Source: UBA1672 sp051967755 (GTDB lineage: Bacteria; Pseudomonadota; Alphaproteobacteria; Micavibrionales; Micavibrionaceae). Taken from it: 64,000 nt of DNA. Made by a program: the position numbers and the translations under genes. Where the stretch lies: NCBI GenBank assembly GCA_051967755.1, contig JBQDYD010000005.1, forward strand, positions 145,780-209,779. Direction: 5' to 3'. The notes under the pieces are model-generated. The model ran no database searches. It had not been told where the DNA came from and was given only the letters and a program-made list of their open reading frames with translations. Positions 27,085 through 36,944 of the stretch are shown piece by piece (position 1 is the stretch's first letter; each line of letters begins with the position of its first letter).

Positions 27085-27954
27085 ATGAAAAAAATTCGTT
27101 ACGCCACAGAAGGGATCCTTCTGCATATCCTTTTTACATTTTTCAGGATATTACCACCGAGAACAGCTTCGGGTATCGGCGGATGGATTGGGCGGTCTCT
27201 AGGCCCGAAGCTAGCGGCAAACCGTAAAGCCCGCAGACATATAGCAACCTGCCTACCTAATCTTTCATCCGATGAACAGGATAAAGTATTGATAGGCATG
27301 TGGGATAATCTGGGTCGTGTTATTGCCGAATACCCACATCTTGAGAAAATTGGCGTTGAGCATACAACCATCGAAAACCAAGGGCGTGTTGAAGAGTTAT
27401 TAAAAACAGAACAGCCGATTGTTTTCTTTGGCGGACATATCGCTAATTGGGAAGTAAACTCCATCGCCCTTCTTGCGCAATATGATAAGCCGATAACATT
27501 AACCTATCGCGCACCGAACAACCCATGGACAGACCGCTTGCTAAACAAAGCCCGTACATTAGACGGTCGCTTAAGCGCATATCCGAAATCCCCTGAGAGT
27601 GGCCGCAAAATTCTCAGCGCTATGCGTAAAAATGATGCGTTTGGTATTTTGATTGATCAAAAATATAATGAAGGTGTTGAGGTGCCTTTTTTCGGACAAC
27701 CTGCGATGACAAATCCTATTTTTGTCCAGCTATGTCAAAAGTTTAAATGCCCGTTGATCCCGGTGAAGAACGTACGTCTTGGCGGCTGCGAATTTAGATT
27801 AACCCCCTACCCGCCACTTAAGTTATTTGATTCAAATGATAATCCGCGCCCTGTAGAAGACGTGATTAAGGATGCTCATACTCTTTTGGAAACCTGGATT
27901 AAAGAGCATCCTGAACAATGGATATGGATGCACCGCAGGTGGATGAACACCTAA
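27085..27954 (+). CDS. lipid A late acyltransferase family (LpxL/HtrB-like)
   Basis: A 289-residue lysophospholipid/lauroyl acyltransferase-family protein. FFGGHIANWEV supplies the catalytic His-x4-Glu, and FGILIDQKYNEGVEVPFFGQPA is the family's second block. An N-terminal membrane segment is present. Immediately after lpxK, it is most likely the enzyme that adds a secondary acyl chain to Kdo-lipid A. Confidence 0.9.
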   Translation: MKKIRYATEGILLHILFTFFRILPPRTASGIGGWIGRSLGPKLAANRKARRHIATCLPNLSSDEQDKVLIGMWDNLGRVIAEYPHLEKIGVEHTTIENQGRVEELLKTEQPIVFFGGHIANWEVNSIALLAQYDKPITLTYRAPNNPWTDRLLNKARTLDGRLSAYPKSPESGRKILSAMRKNDAFGILIDQKYNEGVEVPFFGQPAMTNPIFVQLCQKFKCPLIPVKNVRLGGCEFRLTPYPPLKLFDSNDNPRPVEDVIKDAHTLLETWIKEHPEQWIWMHRRWMNT

Positions 27955-27957
27955 ACA

Positions 27958-29028
27958 TTAGACATAGGACTTATTACCATTCTTAAAGTCCTGCATAATG
28001 CGCCCTTTAATGGTTTTTAGATTATCGTCAGCCAAATAGCTGCCTGCATCTGTTAAAAATCCGCCATTACATACTTTTTCTAAAAACAGCAACGTATCCT
28101 CCGGATATGCGCCTATGTCTCCGTATTCCTGACTTACGCAGACTGTTTCATACTTGGTTATGTCATAATCCACACCTGCAGAATTCATTATATCCGCCTC
28201 ATGCAGGATCACACACAAAAGTGCGAGCTGCTGATCTCGCTCCAGACGCATTAGTTCTTCTGATAACGATAAGCCGCCCTGCCCCTTGATACTAAAATGG
28301 TACTCATATGCGACTTTGATTTGGCTGGACGGGCTGATTGGGTCACCAAAGGGGGCTGTATCTGTACCAATCAACATCAACAAAATATCATTTAAAAAAT
28401 CTTCACTCACACCCGTTTTTGCCAAAAACGGGTACGCCAATGTATAGGATGCCTTTTCAAGGCGCGCCATATGGTATTTTCGATCAACAATATTACTGCC
28501 ACCATTGTGACCTAAATCATGAATACATGCCGCAACAACCAATTTCGCGACAGATTCCTGATCCAAAACTTTATCTTTAAACAACCTGTTATGTATTGTC
28601 AGCATACGAACAAGGTGCAACAAGACCTTTCGGAAATGCAGGTTATTATGATACGGCATATCATTATTAACCTCGGCCAAGACAGATGCAACTAACATCG
28701 CATCAATCAGGCTTCGGTGTGCCTCATAATCAAAACCAAAAGCACCAACAACATACGCAATCATTGACGGAGAACAAAAGCGATCCTTCCCATCATGCCA
28801 GGACACAATCAAATCACGCGTTTTAACATTATTATCCGCTACATCATCCGTTTGGTCACAAATCTCACTCAATTTCACCTGCGCAAGATCTACACATTCC
28901 TGTAAGTTTTCTGAAATTTTAAGGACTGTATTCTCTATCTCACCGCCGGAGACCCACGAACCATCCGGCTGTACCGAGCGTAAAAAATCAAATGCATTTT
29001 TTGATAATTCTTTTATTTCGCGATCCAT
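27958..29028 (-). CDS. class I-like cyclic nucleotide phosphodiesterase (HD-fold)
   Basis: A 356-residue protein with the metal-binding signature of eukaryotic-type 3',5'-cyclic nucleotide phosphodiesterases: YHNNLHFRKV (His 127, His 131), then HDLGHNGGSN (His 170, Asp 171, His 174), then HEADIMNSA (His 276, Asp 279). The spacing and the HDxxHxGxxN motif set it apart from ordinary HD-GYP or GAF-linked HD domains. The N-terminal ~100 residues show no sensory domain I can name. Hydrolysis of cAMP or cGMP is the likely reaction, but is not proven. Confidence 0.78.
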   Translation of the reverse strand: MDREIKELSKNAFDFLRSVQPDGSWVSGGEIENTVLKISENLQECVDLAQVKLSEICDQTDDVADNNVKTRDLIVSWHDGKDRFCSPSMIAYVVGAFGFDYEAHRSLIDAMLVASVLAEVNNDMPYHNNLHFRKVLLHLVRMLTIHNRLFKDKVLDQESVAKLVVAACIHDLGHNGGSNIVDRKYHMARLEKASYTLAYPFLAKTGVSEDFLNDILLMLIGTDTAPFGDPISPSSQIKVAYEYHFSIKGQGGLSLSEELMRLERDQQLALLCVILHEADIMNSAGVDYDITKYETVCVSQEYGDIGAYPEDTLLFLEKVCNGGFLTDAGSYLADDNLKTIKGRIMQDFKNGNKSYV

Positions 29029-29151
29029 TACAATACTTCAAGATTGTTTCACAAAAGCAATTATAGTACCTCGCACTTTTAGATCAAAGCGTCTAGTGAA
29101 ACTTTTCATTTTAATCACAAAGATTCGTTTACATTTGATTATAGACGAAGT

Positions 29152-29180
29152 TTGAGGCATAACCTTTGTTCGACTATATG
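29152..29180 (+). promoter_or_regulatory. promoter of the DAHP synthase gene
   Basis: TTGAGG (29152-29157) and TATATG (29175-29180) with a 17-nt spacer, 38 nt upstream of the chosen start. A good sigma-70-like match. Confidence 0.55.
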
Positions 29181-29218
29181 TTATTACGTTTAAAAAAGTG
29201 CAAATAAAGGCAAAACAA

Positions 29219-30613
29219 ATGTCACAAACATGGACACCACAGAGCTGGAGAGAGAAACCGGCATTACAACTTCCGGAATATAAGGATAAGGTTGTATTAA
29301 AAGAGACAGAGGAAGAACTTAGTAAACTGCCTCCTCTTGTGTTCGCAGGAGAAGCCAGAAGCCTTCAGAATCGTTTGGGTGAAGTCGCACAAGGTAAGGC
29401 TTTCTTATTACAAGGTGGCGATTGTGCAGAAAGTTTCGCCGAATTTAATGCAAACAAAATCAGAGATACTTTCCGCGCCATCCTTCAAATGGCTGTGGTG
29501 ATGACATATGCGGGTTCACTGCCCATAGTAAAAGTCGGTCGTATGGCCGGACAGTTCGCAAAACCGCGTTCAAGCGATACGGAAACACAAGGCGATATAA
29601 CTTTGCCCAGTTATCGCGGAGACAATATTAACGCGCTTGAATTTTCTGCTGAAGCAAGAGAGCCGGACCCAAGACGCATGATCTTGGCGTACCATCAGGC
29701 CTCTTCGACGCTGAACTTGTTACGCGCATTCGCATCAGGTGGGTATGCCAACCTTAACAAAGTGCAAAAATGGAACCTTGGATTTGTGGCAAACAGCCCA
29801 CTGGGTGAAAGATATCAGGACTTGGCAAACCGCATCAGTGAAGCTCTAAGCTTTATGGAAGCATGTGGCATTACCCCTGAAAACGTGCCCACACTAAAAG
29901 AAACAGAATTTTATACGTCTCATGAAGCTTTGCTCCTTCCGTATGAGGAAGCTCTTACACGTACAGACAGCCTAACAGGTGATTGGTATGATACTTCTGC
30001 CCATATGCTGTGGATTGGTGCAAGAACGCATCAAGCAGAAAATGCGCAAATTGAATTTGTACGCGGTATCAAAAACCCACTAGGGCTAAAATGCTCACCT
30101 GCTATGGACCCTGATGAGTTAATCAGACTGATTGATGTGGTAAACCCGGAAAATATACCAGGTCGATTAACGTTGATTGCACGTATGGGATATGAACAAG
30201 TTGAAGAGAAGCTTGCCCCGCTTGTCCGTGCAGTAGAAAAAGAAGGACGCAGCGTTGTCTGGTCTTGTGACCCGATGCATGGCAACACGATCAAGGCAGA
30301 ATCCGGTTATAAAACCAGACCATTCGATAATATCTTGGCCGAAGTTCGCGGGTTCTTTAATGTTCACAAAGCTGAGGGCACACACCCGGGCGGTATTCAT
30401 ATTGAAATGACCGGCCAAGATGTCACTGAATGCGTTGGCGGAGCGGAGGCAATCGCCGATGGCGACCTTTCCAGCCGTTATCACACGCATTGCGACCCCA
30501 GACTGAATGCAAACCAAGCTTTGGAATTGGCATTTTTGATTTCTGATGAGCTAAAAGATATCCGTAAGCCCGATGATGCAGATGAATTTCAGGATTTAAC
30601 CGCAGCGGAATAA
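29219..30613 (+). CDS. class II 3-deoxy-7-phosphoheptulonate synthase
   Basis: First enzyme of the shikimate pathway, joining phosphoenolpyruvate and erythrose 4-phosphate. Class II features are QGGDCAESF, the metal and substrate residues in SCDPMHGNT, and GGIHIEMTGQDVTECVGG near the C terminus. ATG 29219 (MSQTWTPQSW) is preferred because AAAGG lies 8 nt upstream and family members begin here; an upstream GTG at 29198 extends the frame by 7 codons. 464 residues, normal length. Confidence 0.95.
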   Translation: MSQTWTPQSWREKPALQLPEYKDKVVLKETEEELSKLPPLVFAGEARSLQNRLGEVAQGKAFLLQGGDCAESFAEFNANKIRDTFRAILQMAVVMTYAGSLPIVKVGRMAGQFAKPRSSDTETQGDITLPSYRGDNINALEFSAEAREPDPRRMILAYHQASSTLNLLRAFASGGYANLNKVQKWNLGFVANSPLGERYQDLANRISEALSFMEACGITPENVPTLKETEFYTSHEALLLPYEEALTRTDSLTGDWYDTSAHMLWIGARTHQAENAQIEFVRGIKNPLGLKCSPAMDPDELIRLIDVVNPENIPGRLTLIARMGYEQVEEKLAPLVRAVEKEGRSVVWSCDPMHGNTIKAESGYKTRPFDNILAEVRGFFNVHKAEGTHPGGIHIEMTGQDVTECVGGAEAIADGDLSSRYHTHCDPRLNANQALELAFLISDELKDIRKPDDADEFQDLTAAE

Positions 30614-30617
30614 ACCA

Positions 30618-32282
30618 ATGAGCAGCGATACTTTGCGACTTACTCTGGCACAGTTAAACCCGGTTGTCGGTGACATAAAGGGTAACGCGCAAAGAATGCA
30701 GGACGTTTGGAAAGATAATCAGCAGTCCGCTGATTTGGTTGTTTTCCCTGAATTATTTTTATGTGGCTACCCGCCTGAGGATTTGGTTTTAAACACATCC
30801 TTTATCAATGCAATGCACGCCGAAGTCGATAATATTTGCGTACAAAGCAAAGACTATAGCGCGGCGGCGCTTATTCCTACAATTTGGTATGAGAATAATA
30901 CAATCTACAATGCCGTTTTGCTGGTTAATCGAGGCCAAATTCAGGATATCCGCTTTAAACACAAGCTTCCTAATAACTATGTTTTTGATGAACCACGCAC
31001 CTTTGAGAGCGGGCCGTTACCCTCCCCCATATCCTTTAAGGGGCATAAGCTCGGCGTGATGATTTGCGAAGATGTGTGGCATGTAGATGTGCCGCGTCAT
31101 TTGAAAAATTGTGGTGCTGAAATTCTAATCGCAATTAACGGAAGCCCCTTTCACACCTACCAGCAAGATGAGCGCAAATCAGTCGCCGTAGAAGCCATAT
31201 TAGAAACCGATTTGGATCTGATTTACCTCAACATGGTTGGCGGGCAAGATGAACTCGCATTTGACGGCCGATCTTTCGTCATGACCAAAGACCGCCAGAT
31301 GCAATATATGGCCCCAAGCTTTGAAGAAACTATTTTTGATCTGCATGTTTCATCTAAAAACGGGCAAACAACCATAACAGTCAATGATGATGCCCCCATA
31401 TACGAGAATAAGGGCCCCCTTTCATTGATTTATGATGCCTTATGCATGGGCGTCCGCGACTATGTTCGCAAGAACGGCTTTAAAAAGGTTCTGATTGGAT
31501 TATCAGGCGGCATAGACAGCGCGTTAACTGCTGCTATCGCAGTAGATGCACTAGGCGCAGAAAATGTACGATGCATTATGTTACCGTCTGAATTTACTTC
31601 ACAGGATAGTTTGGATGATGCAAAACAATGCGCAGAAAACCTTGGGGTTGCCTATGAAATCATCCCGATTAAAGACATAGTCAGCAGCTTTGAGCAAGCC
31701 ATACCAAACCTATCAGGCCTTGGGCATGAAAATACCCAAAGCCGCGTGCGTGGTGCAATCCTGATGGCGCAATCAAATATGAGTGGTGAAATGCTACTTA
31801 CGACAGGCAATAAAAGCGAGATGGCAGTCGGTTATTGCACCTTGTATGGGGATATGAATGGCGGATTCAACGCAATCAAGGATGTTTATAAGACAGATGT
31901 TTACCGCCTATCTGAGTGGCGCAATGAACAAGGAAAATCCATCCCTGAGCGTATTATAACCAAAGCGCCAAGCGCAGAACTGCGTGATAACCAAACAGAC
32001 CAAGACAGCCTGCCTGAATACGACCTTCTGGATGATGTGCTTCGCTTACTTATTGAATATGATAATGTGAATTGGAATTCCGCGCCCAAGATATTACAAG
32101 AAAAGCGACAAAGATGCCTAGAGCATCCGGAAATTATAGACAAAGTTTCGCGTCTATTAAAGAACACAGAATTTAAACGGTTCCAGGCACCTCCGGGCAC
32201 ACGTATTTCATTCCGCGCCTTCGGACGTGATCGCAGGTATCCTTTGACCAATCGATTTGTAAATAAGATTGAAAAAGCTTAG
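30618..32282 (+). CDS. nadE: glutamine-dependent NAD+ synthetase
   Basis: A 554-residue fusion. The N-terminal nitrilase-type glutaminase domain has catalytic Glu in VVFPELFLCGYPPEDL, Lys in RFKHKLPNNY, and Cys in GVMICEDVWH. The C-terminal NAD synthetase domain starts at about 285 with the PP-loop IGLSGGIDSALT. It amidates nicotinic acid adenine dinucleotide using glutamine. It is 4 nt downstream of the DAHP synthase gene and likely co-transcribed. Confidence 0.95.
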   Translation: MSSDTLRLTLAQLNPVVGDIKGNAQRMQDVWKDNQQSADLVVFPELFLCGYPPEDLVLNTSFINAMHAEVDNICVQSKDYSAAALIPTIWYENNTIYNAVLLVNRGQIQDIRFKHKLPNNYVFDEPRTFESGPLPSPISFKGHKLGVMICEDVWHVDVPRHLKNCGAEILIAINGSPFHTYQQDERKSVAVEAILETDLDLIYLNMVGGQDELAFDGRSFVMTKDRQMQYMAPSFEETIFDLHVSSKNGQTTITVNDDAPIYENKGPLSLIYDALCMGVRDYVRKNGFKKVLIGLSGGIDSALTAAIAVDALGAENVRCIMLPSEFTSQDSLDDAKQCAENLGVAYEIIPIKDIVSSFEQAIPNLSGLGHENTQSRVRGAILMAQSNMSGEMLLTTGNKSEMAVGYCTLYGDMNGGFNAIKDVYKTDVYRLSEWRNEQGKSIPERIITKAPSAELRDNQTDQDSLPEYDLLDDVLRLLIEYDNVNWNSAPKILQEKRQRCLEHPEIIDKVSRLLKNTEFKRFQAPPGTRISFRAFGRDRRYPLTNRFVNKIEKA

Positions 32283-32338
32283 TAATCCCGCTATTTAGAA
32301 GAACTTAAAAATAAAAACGAAAAGAACAAGAGACACCC

Positions 32339-33685
32339 ATGAGCGTAAAAGTAAGATTTGCCCCCTCACCCACTGGTATGATGCATGTTGGTAATGCTCG
32401 TACGGCCCTGATTACATGGCTGTTCACGCGTGCGAATGATGGCCACTTTCTATTACGGATTGATGACACAGACCAAGAGCGCTCTAAATATGAATATGAA
32501 CAAGCGATTGAGCATGGACTGAAATGGATGGGCATGGACTGGGACGAAAAGACCCGTCAAAAAGATCGTATGGACATTTATGAGGCAAAGATTGACCAGC
32601 TGAAATCTGATGGTCGCCTTTATCCATGTTATGAAACACCAGAAGAGCTTGAGCTTAAGCGTAAAAGCCAACTATCTCGTAAATTACCACCGATTTATGA
32701 TCGCGAGTCACTTGAGCTGAGTGAAGACAAAGTTAAAGCATATGAAGCAGAAGGTCGCCGCCCGCATTGGCGTTTTAAGTTAGAGCACAAACCGATTGAA
32801 TGGGACGATATCGTACGAGGCCCTGTGAAATTTAACGGTGCTGACCTATCTGATCCTGTATTAATCCGTGAAGACGGTAGCCCGCTCTATCACATCTGTT
32901 CTGTGATTGATGATGTCGAATATGGCATCACCCATGTTATACGCGGCGAGGACCACGTTTCAAACACGGCCTGCCACGTTCAAATGTTTGAAGCACTGGG
33001 CGCGAAGCCACCAATTTTTGCACACCTCCCGCTTTTATCCGATAAGGCCGGTGGCAAACTATCAAAAAGAATTGGATCCCTCAGCTTAAAAGATTTAGGT
33101 GACAACGGTTTAGAGGCAATGGCCATAGTAAGCCTTATGGCGCGCCTTGGATCATCTGACCCTATTGAGCCTTTTACAGATATCAAAGACGTAATTAAGA
33201 ACTTTGACCTTTCAAAATTCTCACGTGGGACGCCTAAATTTGATGAGGAAGAATTAAACCGCCTAAACGCAAAAATCCTCCATGAAATGGATTATAGCGC
33301 GGCGAAGCCTAGGCTGAATGAGGCCGGATTATCTGATATGGATGAGGAATTCTGGCTGACTGTGCGTCCGAACATTGAAAAAATCACCGACGCCAAAGAA
33401 TGGTGGCGCGTTGCAAACGGGCCTGTTACTCCGGTTATCGAAGATGAAGAATTTGCGCTTATGGCACTTGATGTTCTTCCTTCTACGCCATGGGATGAAA
33501 ACACATGGAAAGAATGGACCAGTGCGGTAAAAGAGAAAACCGGCCGCAAGGGAAAGCAACTTTTCATGCCACTGAGGCGCGCCCTAACAGGGATGGAACA
33601 CGGCCCCGAACTTGGCTTGTTACTCCTTCTTATTGGGGAAGAAAAAGTCAAAAAGAGATTACAGCACAGCAGAAAAGCGGCCTGA
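32339..33685 (+). CDS. gltX: glutamyl-tRNA synthetase
   Basis: A 448-residue class I synthetase. The HIGH-equivalent is in APSPTGMMHVGNARTAL and the KMSKS-equivalent is KLSKR. The latter is the variant seen in one of the two GltX lineages common in alphaproteobacteria, so a second gltX may exist elsewhere; some such enzymes prefer tRNA-Gln. An AAGAGACACCC stretch precedes the ATG. Confidence 0.93.
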   Translation: MSVKVRFAPSPTGMMHVGNARTALITWLFTRANDGHFLLRIDDTDQERSKYEYEQAIEHGLKWMGMDWDEKTRQKDRMDIYEAKIDQLKSDGRLYPCYETPEELELKRKSQLSRKLPPIYDRESLELSEDKVKAYEAEGRRPHWRFKLEHKPIEWDDIVRGPVKFNGADLSDPVLIREDGSPLYHICSVIDDVEYGITHVIRGEDHVSNTACHVQMFEALGAKPPIFAHLPLLSDKAGGKLSKRIGSLSLKDLGDNGLEAMAIVSLMARLGSSDPIEPFTDIKDVIKNFDLSKFSRGTPKFDEEELNRLNAKILHEMDYSAAKPRLNEAGLSDMDEEFWLTVRPNIEKITDAKEWWRVANGPVTPVIEDEEFALMALDVLPSTPWDENTWKEWTSAVKEKTGRKGKQLFMPLRRALTGMEHGPELGLLLLLIGEEKVKKRLQHSRKAA

Positions 33686-33752
33686 TACCAGACCGCCTTT
33701 CCGTTCGCTTACTTGGAAACTGATTAATTCTTAGTTCCAAAATTCTTATTAT

Positions 33753-33989
33753 TTAATGTGATCTATTTTTTAGAGAATAGAGAAATTTCTCTAAACGTTT
33801 TGCATCATCCGCGGATGCTTGCGGCCATAAAAGCTCAACCGTATTGTAAAATGCCTGACGACCCTCAGTAAAAAGGTGATCACATAACAATACCTTACGC
33901 CTTGGCGTTAACTCAGAAAACTCTTCAATAACATTAAATCTACTATCATTGCTATCCGCAATGTCACGCAGCCCAGATTTCATTAACAT
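33753..33989 (-). CDS. hypothetical 78-aa protein
   Basis: A 78-residue soluble protein (ELTPRRKVLLCDHLFTEGR in the middle, helical C terminus) preceded by a strong GGGGGTG ribosome-binding site. No family recognised. It stands alone between gltX and trmJ on the opposite strand. Confidence 0.6.
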   Translation of the reverse strand: MLMKSGLRDIADSNDSRFNVIEEFSELTPRRKVLLCDHLFTEGRQAFYNTVELLWPQASADDAKRLEKFLYSLKNRSH

Positions 33990-34118
33990 TACATCACCCC
34001 CAGATTTTGTATTTTAATTACTTATTATTTTTATTATTAGACCTAAAGTTATACATGCTTTTGTATATAAAGTAAAGTTTGACTGACTATCGCAATTAAA
34101 TCAAGAATTATTGAAAAT

Positions 34119-34859
34119 ATGACACATTCAAATCCGGCAATCATTCTCGTAAACCCGCAAATGGGCGAAAATATTGGTGCTACAGCGCGCGCGATGCTTA
34201 ACTTTGGCTTAACTGACTTGCGCCTGGTCAACCCACGCGACGGATGGCCAAATGAAAGGGCTACTGCTACGGCGTCAGGCGCATTAGATATAATGCCCGC
34301 CCCTAGCGTGTATGAGTCCTTCAGTGATTCTATCAAAGACCTGCATTATGTGTTGGCTACGACCAGCAGGGATAGAGATATGGTCAAACCCGTCCATACA
34401 CCCGAGGCAGCTTCGCATACCCTTATTCAGCGAAGCGAAAACCAACAAAACACAGGATTCGTTTTCGGATGTGAACGCACAGGCATCACAAATGAAGATT
34501 TAGCCCTCTGTCAGGGCATTATTAATATTCCCGCGAATAACGATTTCGCATCACTTAACCTTGCGCAAGCGGTTCTGCTAATCGCGTACCAATGGCGCAT
34601 AGCCGTTGATGCACACACACCGCAAGAAGCCAGCCAACAAGAAGTTCACATCCCTGCCCGCCAGGATGACATCCATGGATTTCTGGCCAGACTTCAAAAA
34701 GATTTGGAAGATCGAAAATTTTTCAGATCCGAGGGTTTAAAAGCAACCATGGTCAGGAACATTCAAAACATTTTTACGCGCGCCGATATCTCAGATCAGG
34801 AGCTCAGAACGCTACATGGTATTCTATCTGCACTAAGGGGCAATAAAACACCAAAATAA
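34119..34859 (+). CDS. trmJ: SpoU-family tRNA/rRNA methyltransferase (TrmJ-like)
   Basis: A 246-residue SPOUT methyltransferase. The N-terminal NPQMGENIGATARAMLNFGL and the knot-forming GFVFGCERTGITNEDL and IPANNDFASLNLAQAV blocks are typical of TrmJ, which 2'-O-methylates position 32 of tRNAs. A C-terminal ~80-residue helical extension is also as in TrmJ. Confidence 0.9.
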   Translation: MTHSNPAIILVNPQMGENIGATARAMLNFGLTDLRLVNPRDGWPNERATATASGALDIMPAPSVYESFSDSIKDLHYVLATTSRDRDMVKPVHTPEAASHTLIQRSENQQNTGFVFGCERTGITNEDLALCQGIINIPANNDFASLNLAQAVLLIAYQWRIAVDAHTPQEASQQEVHIPARQDDIHGFLARLQKDLEDRKFFRSEGLKATMVRNIQNIFTRADISDQELRTLHGILSALRGNKTPK

Positions 34860-34884
34860 AAAGCCGCCCATATGAGCGACTTTT
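34859..34884. terminator. bidirectional terminator between trmJ and rpsD
   Basis: Stem AAAAG-CGC paired with GCG-CTTTT around a CATATG-containing loop, with one mismatch. A-runs and T-runs flank both sides, so it can end both converging transcripts. Confidence 0.7.
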
Positions 34885-34912
34885 AAAAACCTTATTTCTA
34901 ATCCCGCTATCC

Positions 34913-35530
34913 TTAACGAGAGTAGAATTCCACCACTAGGTTTGGTTCCATTTGTACCGGATATGGCACATCTTCTAATTGTGGGATACGAAGGAATGTT
35001 GCTTTGAACGCCTTTGTATCTACTTCGATGTACTCAGGTACTTCACGCTCTGGTGTTTCGATTGAATCGATAACCATTGGAATAGTACGAGACTTTTCAC
35101 ATACTTCGATCACATCACCTTCTTTAACTTGGTATGAAGGAATGTTAACAACCTGACCGTTTACTTTTACGTGTTTGTGGTTAACAAACTGACGTGCAGC
35201 AAAAACAGTTGGCACAAAACATGCACGGTAAATAACGGCGTCCAAACGACGCTCCAGAAGACCAATAAGGTTCTGACCTGTGTCACCCTTCAAACGATTG
35301 GCTTCTTTAAAATAACTACGGAATTTTTTCTCACCAATAGAACCGTAATAGCCCTTAAGCTTTTGCTTCGCAAATAGCTGTAGACCATAGTCAGTTGGCT
35401 TACCGCGGCGTGCACCGTGCATACCAGGGCCTGTCTGACGTTTGTTATATGGTGATTTTGGACGCCCCCAAATATTGGCACCCATACGACGATCAATTTT
35501 GTGTTTCGACTGGACTCTTTTTCCACTCAT
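34913..35530 (-). CDS. rpsD: 30S ribosomal protein S4
   Basis: A 205-residue S4 protein, starting at ATG 35530 (MSGKRVQSKHKIDRRMG) with AAGGA upstream. The S4 RNA-binding domain is at about 95-155 (RRLDAVIYRACFVPTVFAARQ, then HKHVKVNGQVV). The frame is open 13 codons further up, but this start fits the family. A monocistronic gene, as is common in alphaproteobacteria. Confidence 0.97.
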   Translation of the reverse strand: MSGKRVQSKHKIDRRMGANIWGRPKSPYNKRQTGPGMHGARRGKPTDYGLQLFAKQKLKGYYGSIGEKKFRSYFKEANRLKGDTGQNLIGLLERRLDAVIYRACFVPTVFAARQFVNHKHVKVNGQVVNIPSYQVKEGDVIEVCEKSRTIPMVIDSIETPEREVPEYIEVDTKAFKATFLRIPQLEDVPYPVQMEPNLVVEFYSR

Positions 35531-35787
35531 AGCTTTTTCCTTTTCTTTAATATTGTCTCGGTAGACCACTAGCAGGTTTGAATACCTTAACCATTAAGGC
35601 TCAACGGAGGGTAAAACACCCCCTCTTTCCCAAGAATGCCTGTGTTTTATAAAGGTTTAGCCAGAAAGTCAAACAATATATTCTGAGAAAAGCCTGAATA
35701 ATCATGAGATCAACCCGGAATTGTTTTGATCACAATCATTTACTACGATAGCATACAGTCAAAATTCGTATAAACTTACTTGAGCTA
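35531..35787. other. leader/intergenic region upstream of rpsD
   Basis: Contains two inverted repeats: CCTTAA-CCA-TTAAGG at about 35584-35598, and GGAGGG paired with CCCCTC-like sequence at about 35606-35625. On the minus strand these lie in the rpsD leader and might fold for S4 feedback control; this is only a possibility. No gene here. Confidence 0.35.
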
Positions 35788-36891
35788 ATGCCCCCTATCA
35801 AGAAGACAATACAAATAACAGATGATGCCTCCAAACTGAATGCAGTTATGGACACCGTTATTGATGGCCTTATCATTATTGATAATATCGGCACAATCCA
35901 TAGCTTTAACAAATCAGCTGAGCGTATATTCGGCTATGTTCCCGACGAGGTACTTGGGCATAACGTTAAAAAACTCATGCCGGCGCCGTATAAGGCAGAA
36001 CATGATCAATACCTCTCAACATACAGAGAAACAGGAAAACGTCATATTATTGGCGTTGGGCGGTCTGTAGAAGCACGCAGAAAAAACGGTGAAGTGTTCC
36101 CTATTGAATTAGGGGTCAGTGAGATGGAAATATCCGGCGAACAAATGTTTGTTGGCACATTAAGAGATATATCAGAGCGCAAAAAAGCAGAGGAAGATTT
36201 GCTTCAGGCGAATACTGAGCTGGAAGAATTTGCATACAGAACCTCCCATGACCTTAGGTCCCCGCTGCTTTCTTCTGTCGGACTTTTGGGTCTGATCAAA
36301 ACAGCAATACAAGAGGATAATAAAGAATTCGCCCTTGAAGGATTGGATAAAGTCTCAGAATCTTTAGTGAATTTAGAACATTTAGTAGAAAGCATTCTGG
36401 CTCTGTCTAAAGCCAAGAATGAGCAGGAGAGCAATGTTAAAATCGACATAACAGAGATTATAGAACAAGCCATCCTGAAACTAAATCACATGGATCATTA
36501 TGACCGCGTGGCCTTTGAATACAACATACAAGCACGGCACATCTGCACGAAAGAAAGCAGAATAAGACTGATCATAGAAAACCTCATATCTAACGCTATA
36601 AAATATCAGGATTTAAATAAACAGGATCCAACGGTTTTTATTGAAGCCAAATCTACAGATTCACAATTTACATTGAGTGTAAAAGATAATGGCCTTGGCA
36701 TACCGCAGGATAGTCAAAAAGAACTGTTTAAAATGTTTCGGCGCCTGCACCCGAAAGTATCCTACGGATCTGGCCTTGGCCTATATATGATGAAGAAAAG
36801 TGTTGAATTATTACACGGTGAAATTCACTACACCCCCCTGTCAAATGGCTCACAATTCACCATAACCATACCATTGAAGGCAAAACCATAG
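35788..36891 (+). CDS. FixL-like PAS sensor histidine kinase, probably haem-binding
   Basis: A 367-residue soluble kinase with one PAS domain (about 14-135) and a HisKA/HATPase core with phospho-acceptor His 154 in YRTSHDLRSP and an ATP-binding NLISNAIKYQD plus SGLGLYMMKK. The PAS domain aligns with oxygen sensor FixL: His 72 in KAEHDQY and Arg 92 in IIGVGR keep the 20-residue spacing of the haem ligand His and distal Arg of Bradyrhizobium FixL (His200, Arg220). There are no membrane segments. The next gene is its likely response regulator. Haem binding is inferred from these residues. Confidence 0.85.
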   Translation: MPPIKKTIQITDDASKLNAVMDTVIDGLIIIDNIGTIHSFNKSAERIFGYVPDEVLGHNVKKLMPAPYKAEHDQYLSTYRETGKRHIIGVGRSVEARRKNGEVFPIELGVSEMEISGEQMFVGTLRDISERKKAEEDLLQANTELEEFAYRTSHDLRSPLLSSVGLLGLIKTAIQEDNKEFALEGLDKVSESLVNLEHLVESILALSKAKNEQESNVKIDITEIIEQAILKLNHMDHYDRVAFEYNIQARHICTKESRIRLIIENLISNAIKYQDLNKQDPTVFIEAKSTDSQFTLSVKDNGLGIPQDSQKELFKMFRRLHPKVSYGSGLGLYMMKKSVELLHGEIHYTPLSNGSQFTITIPLKAKP

Positions 36892-36944
36892 CGACCTTTA
36901 ATTTTTTTGTATAAACCGTAAACTTAATGTTAGAATAGAAGACG

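Noticed and set aside
24771..27954. Lipid A genes as horizontally acquired
   Set aside because: Order, spacing and composition match the surrounding chromosome.
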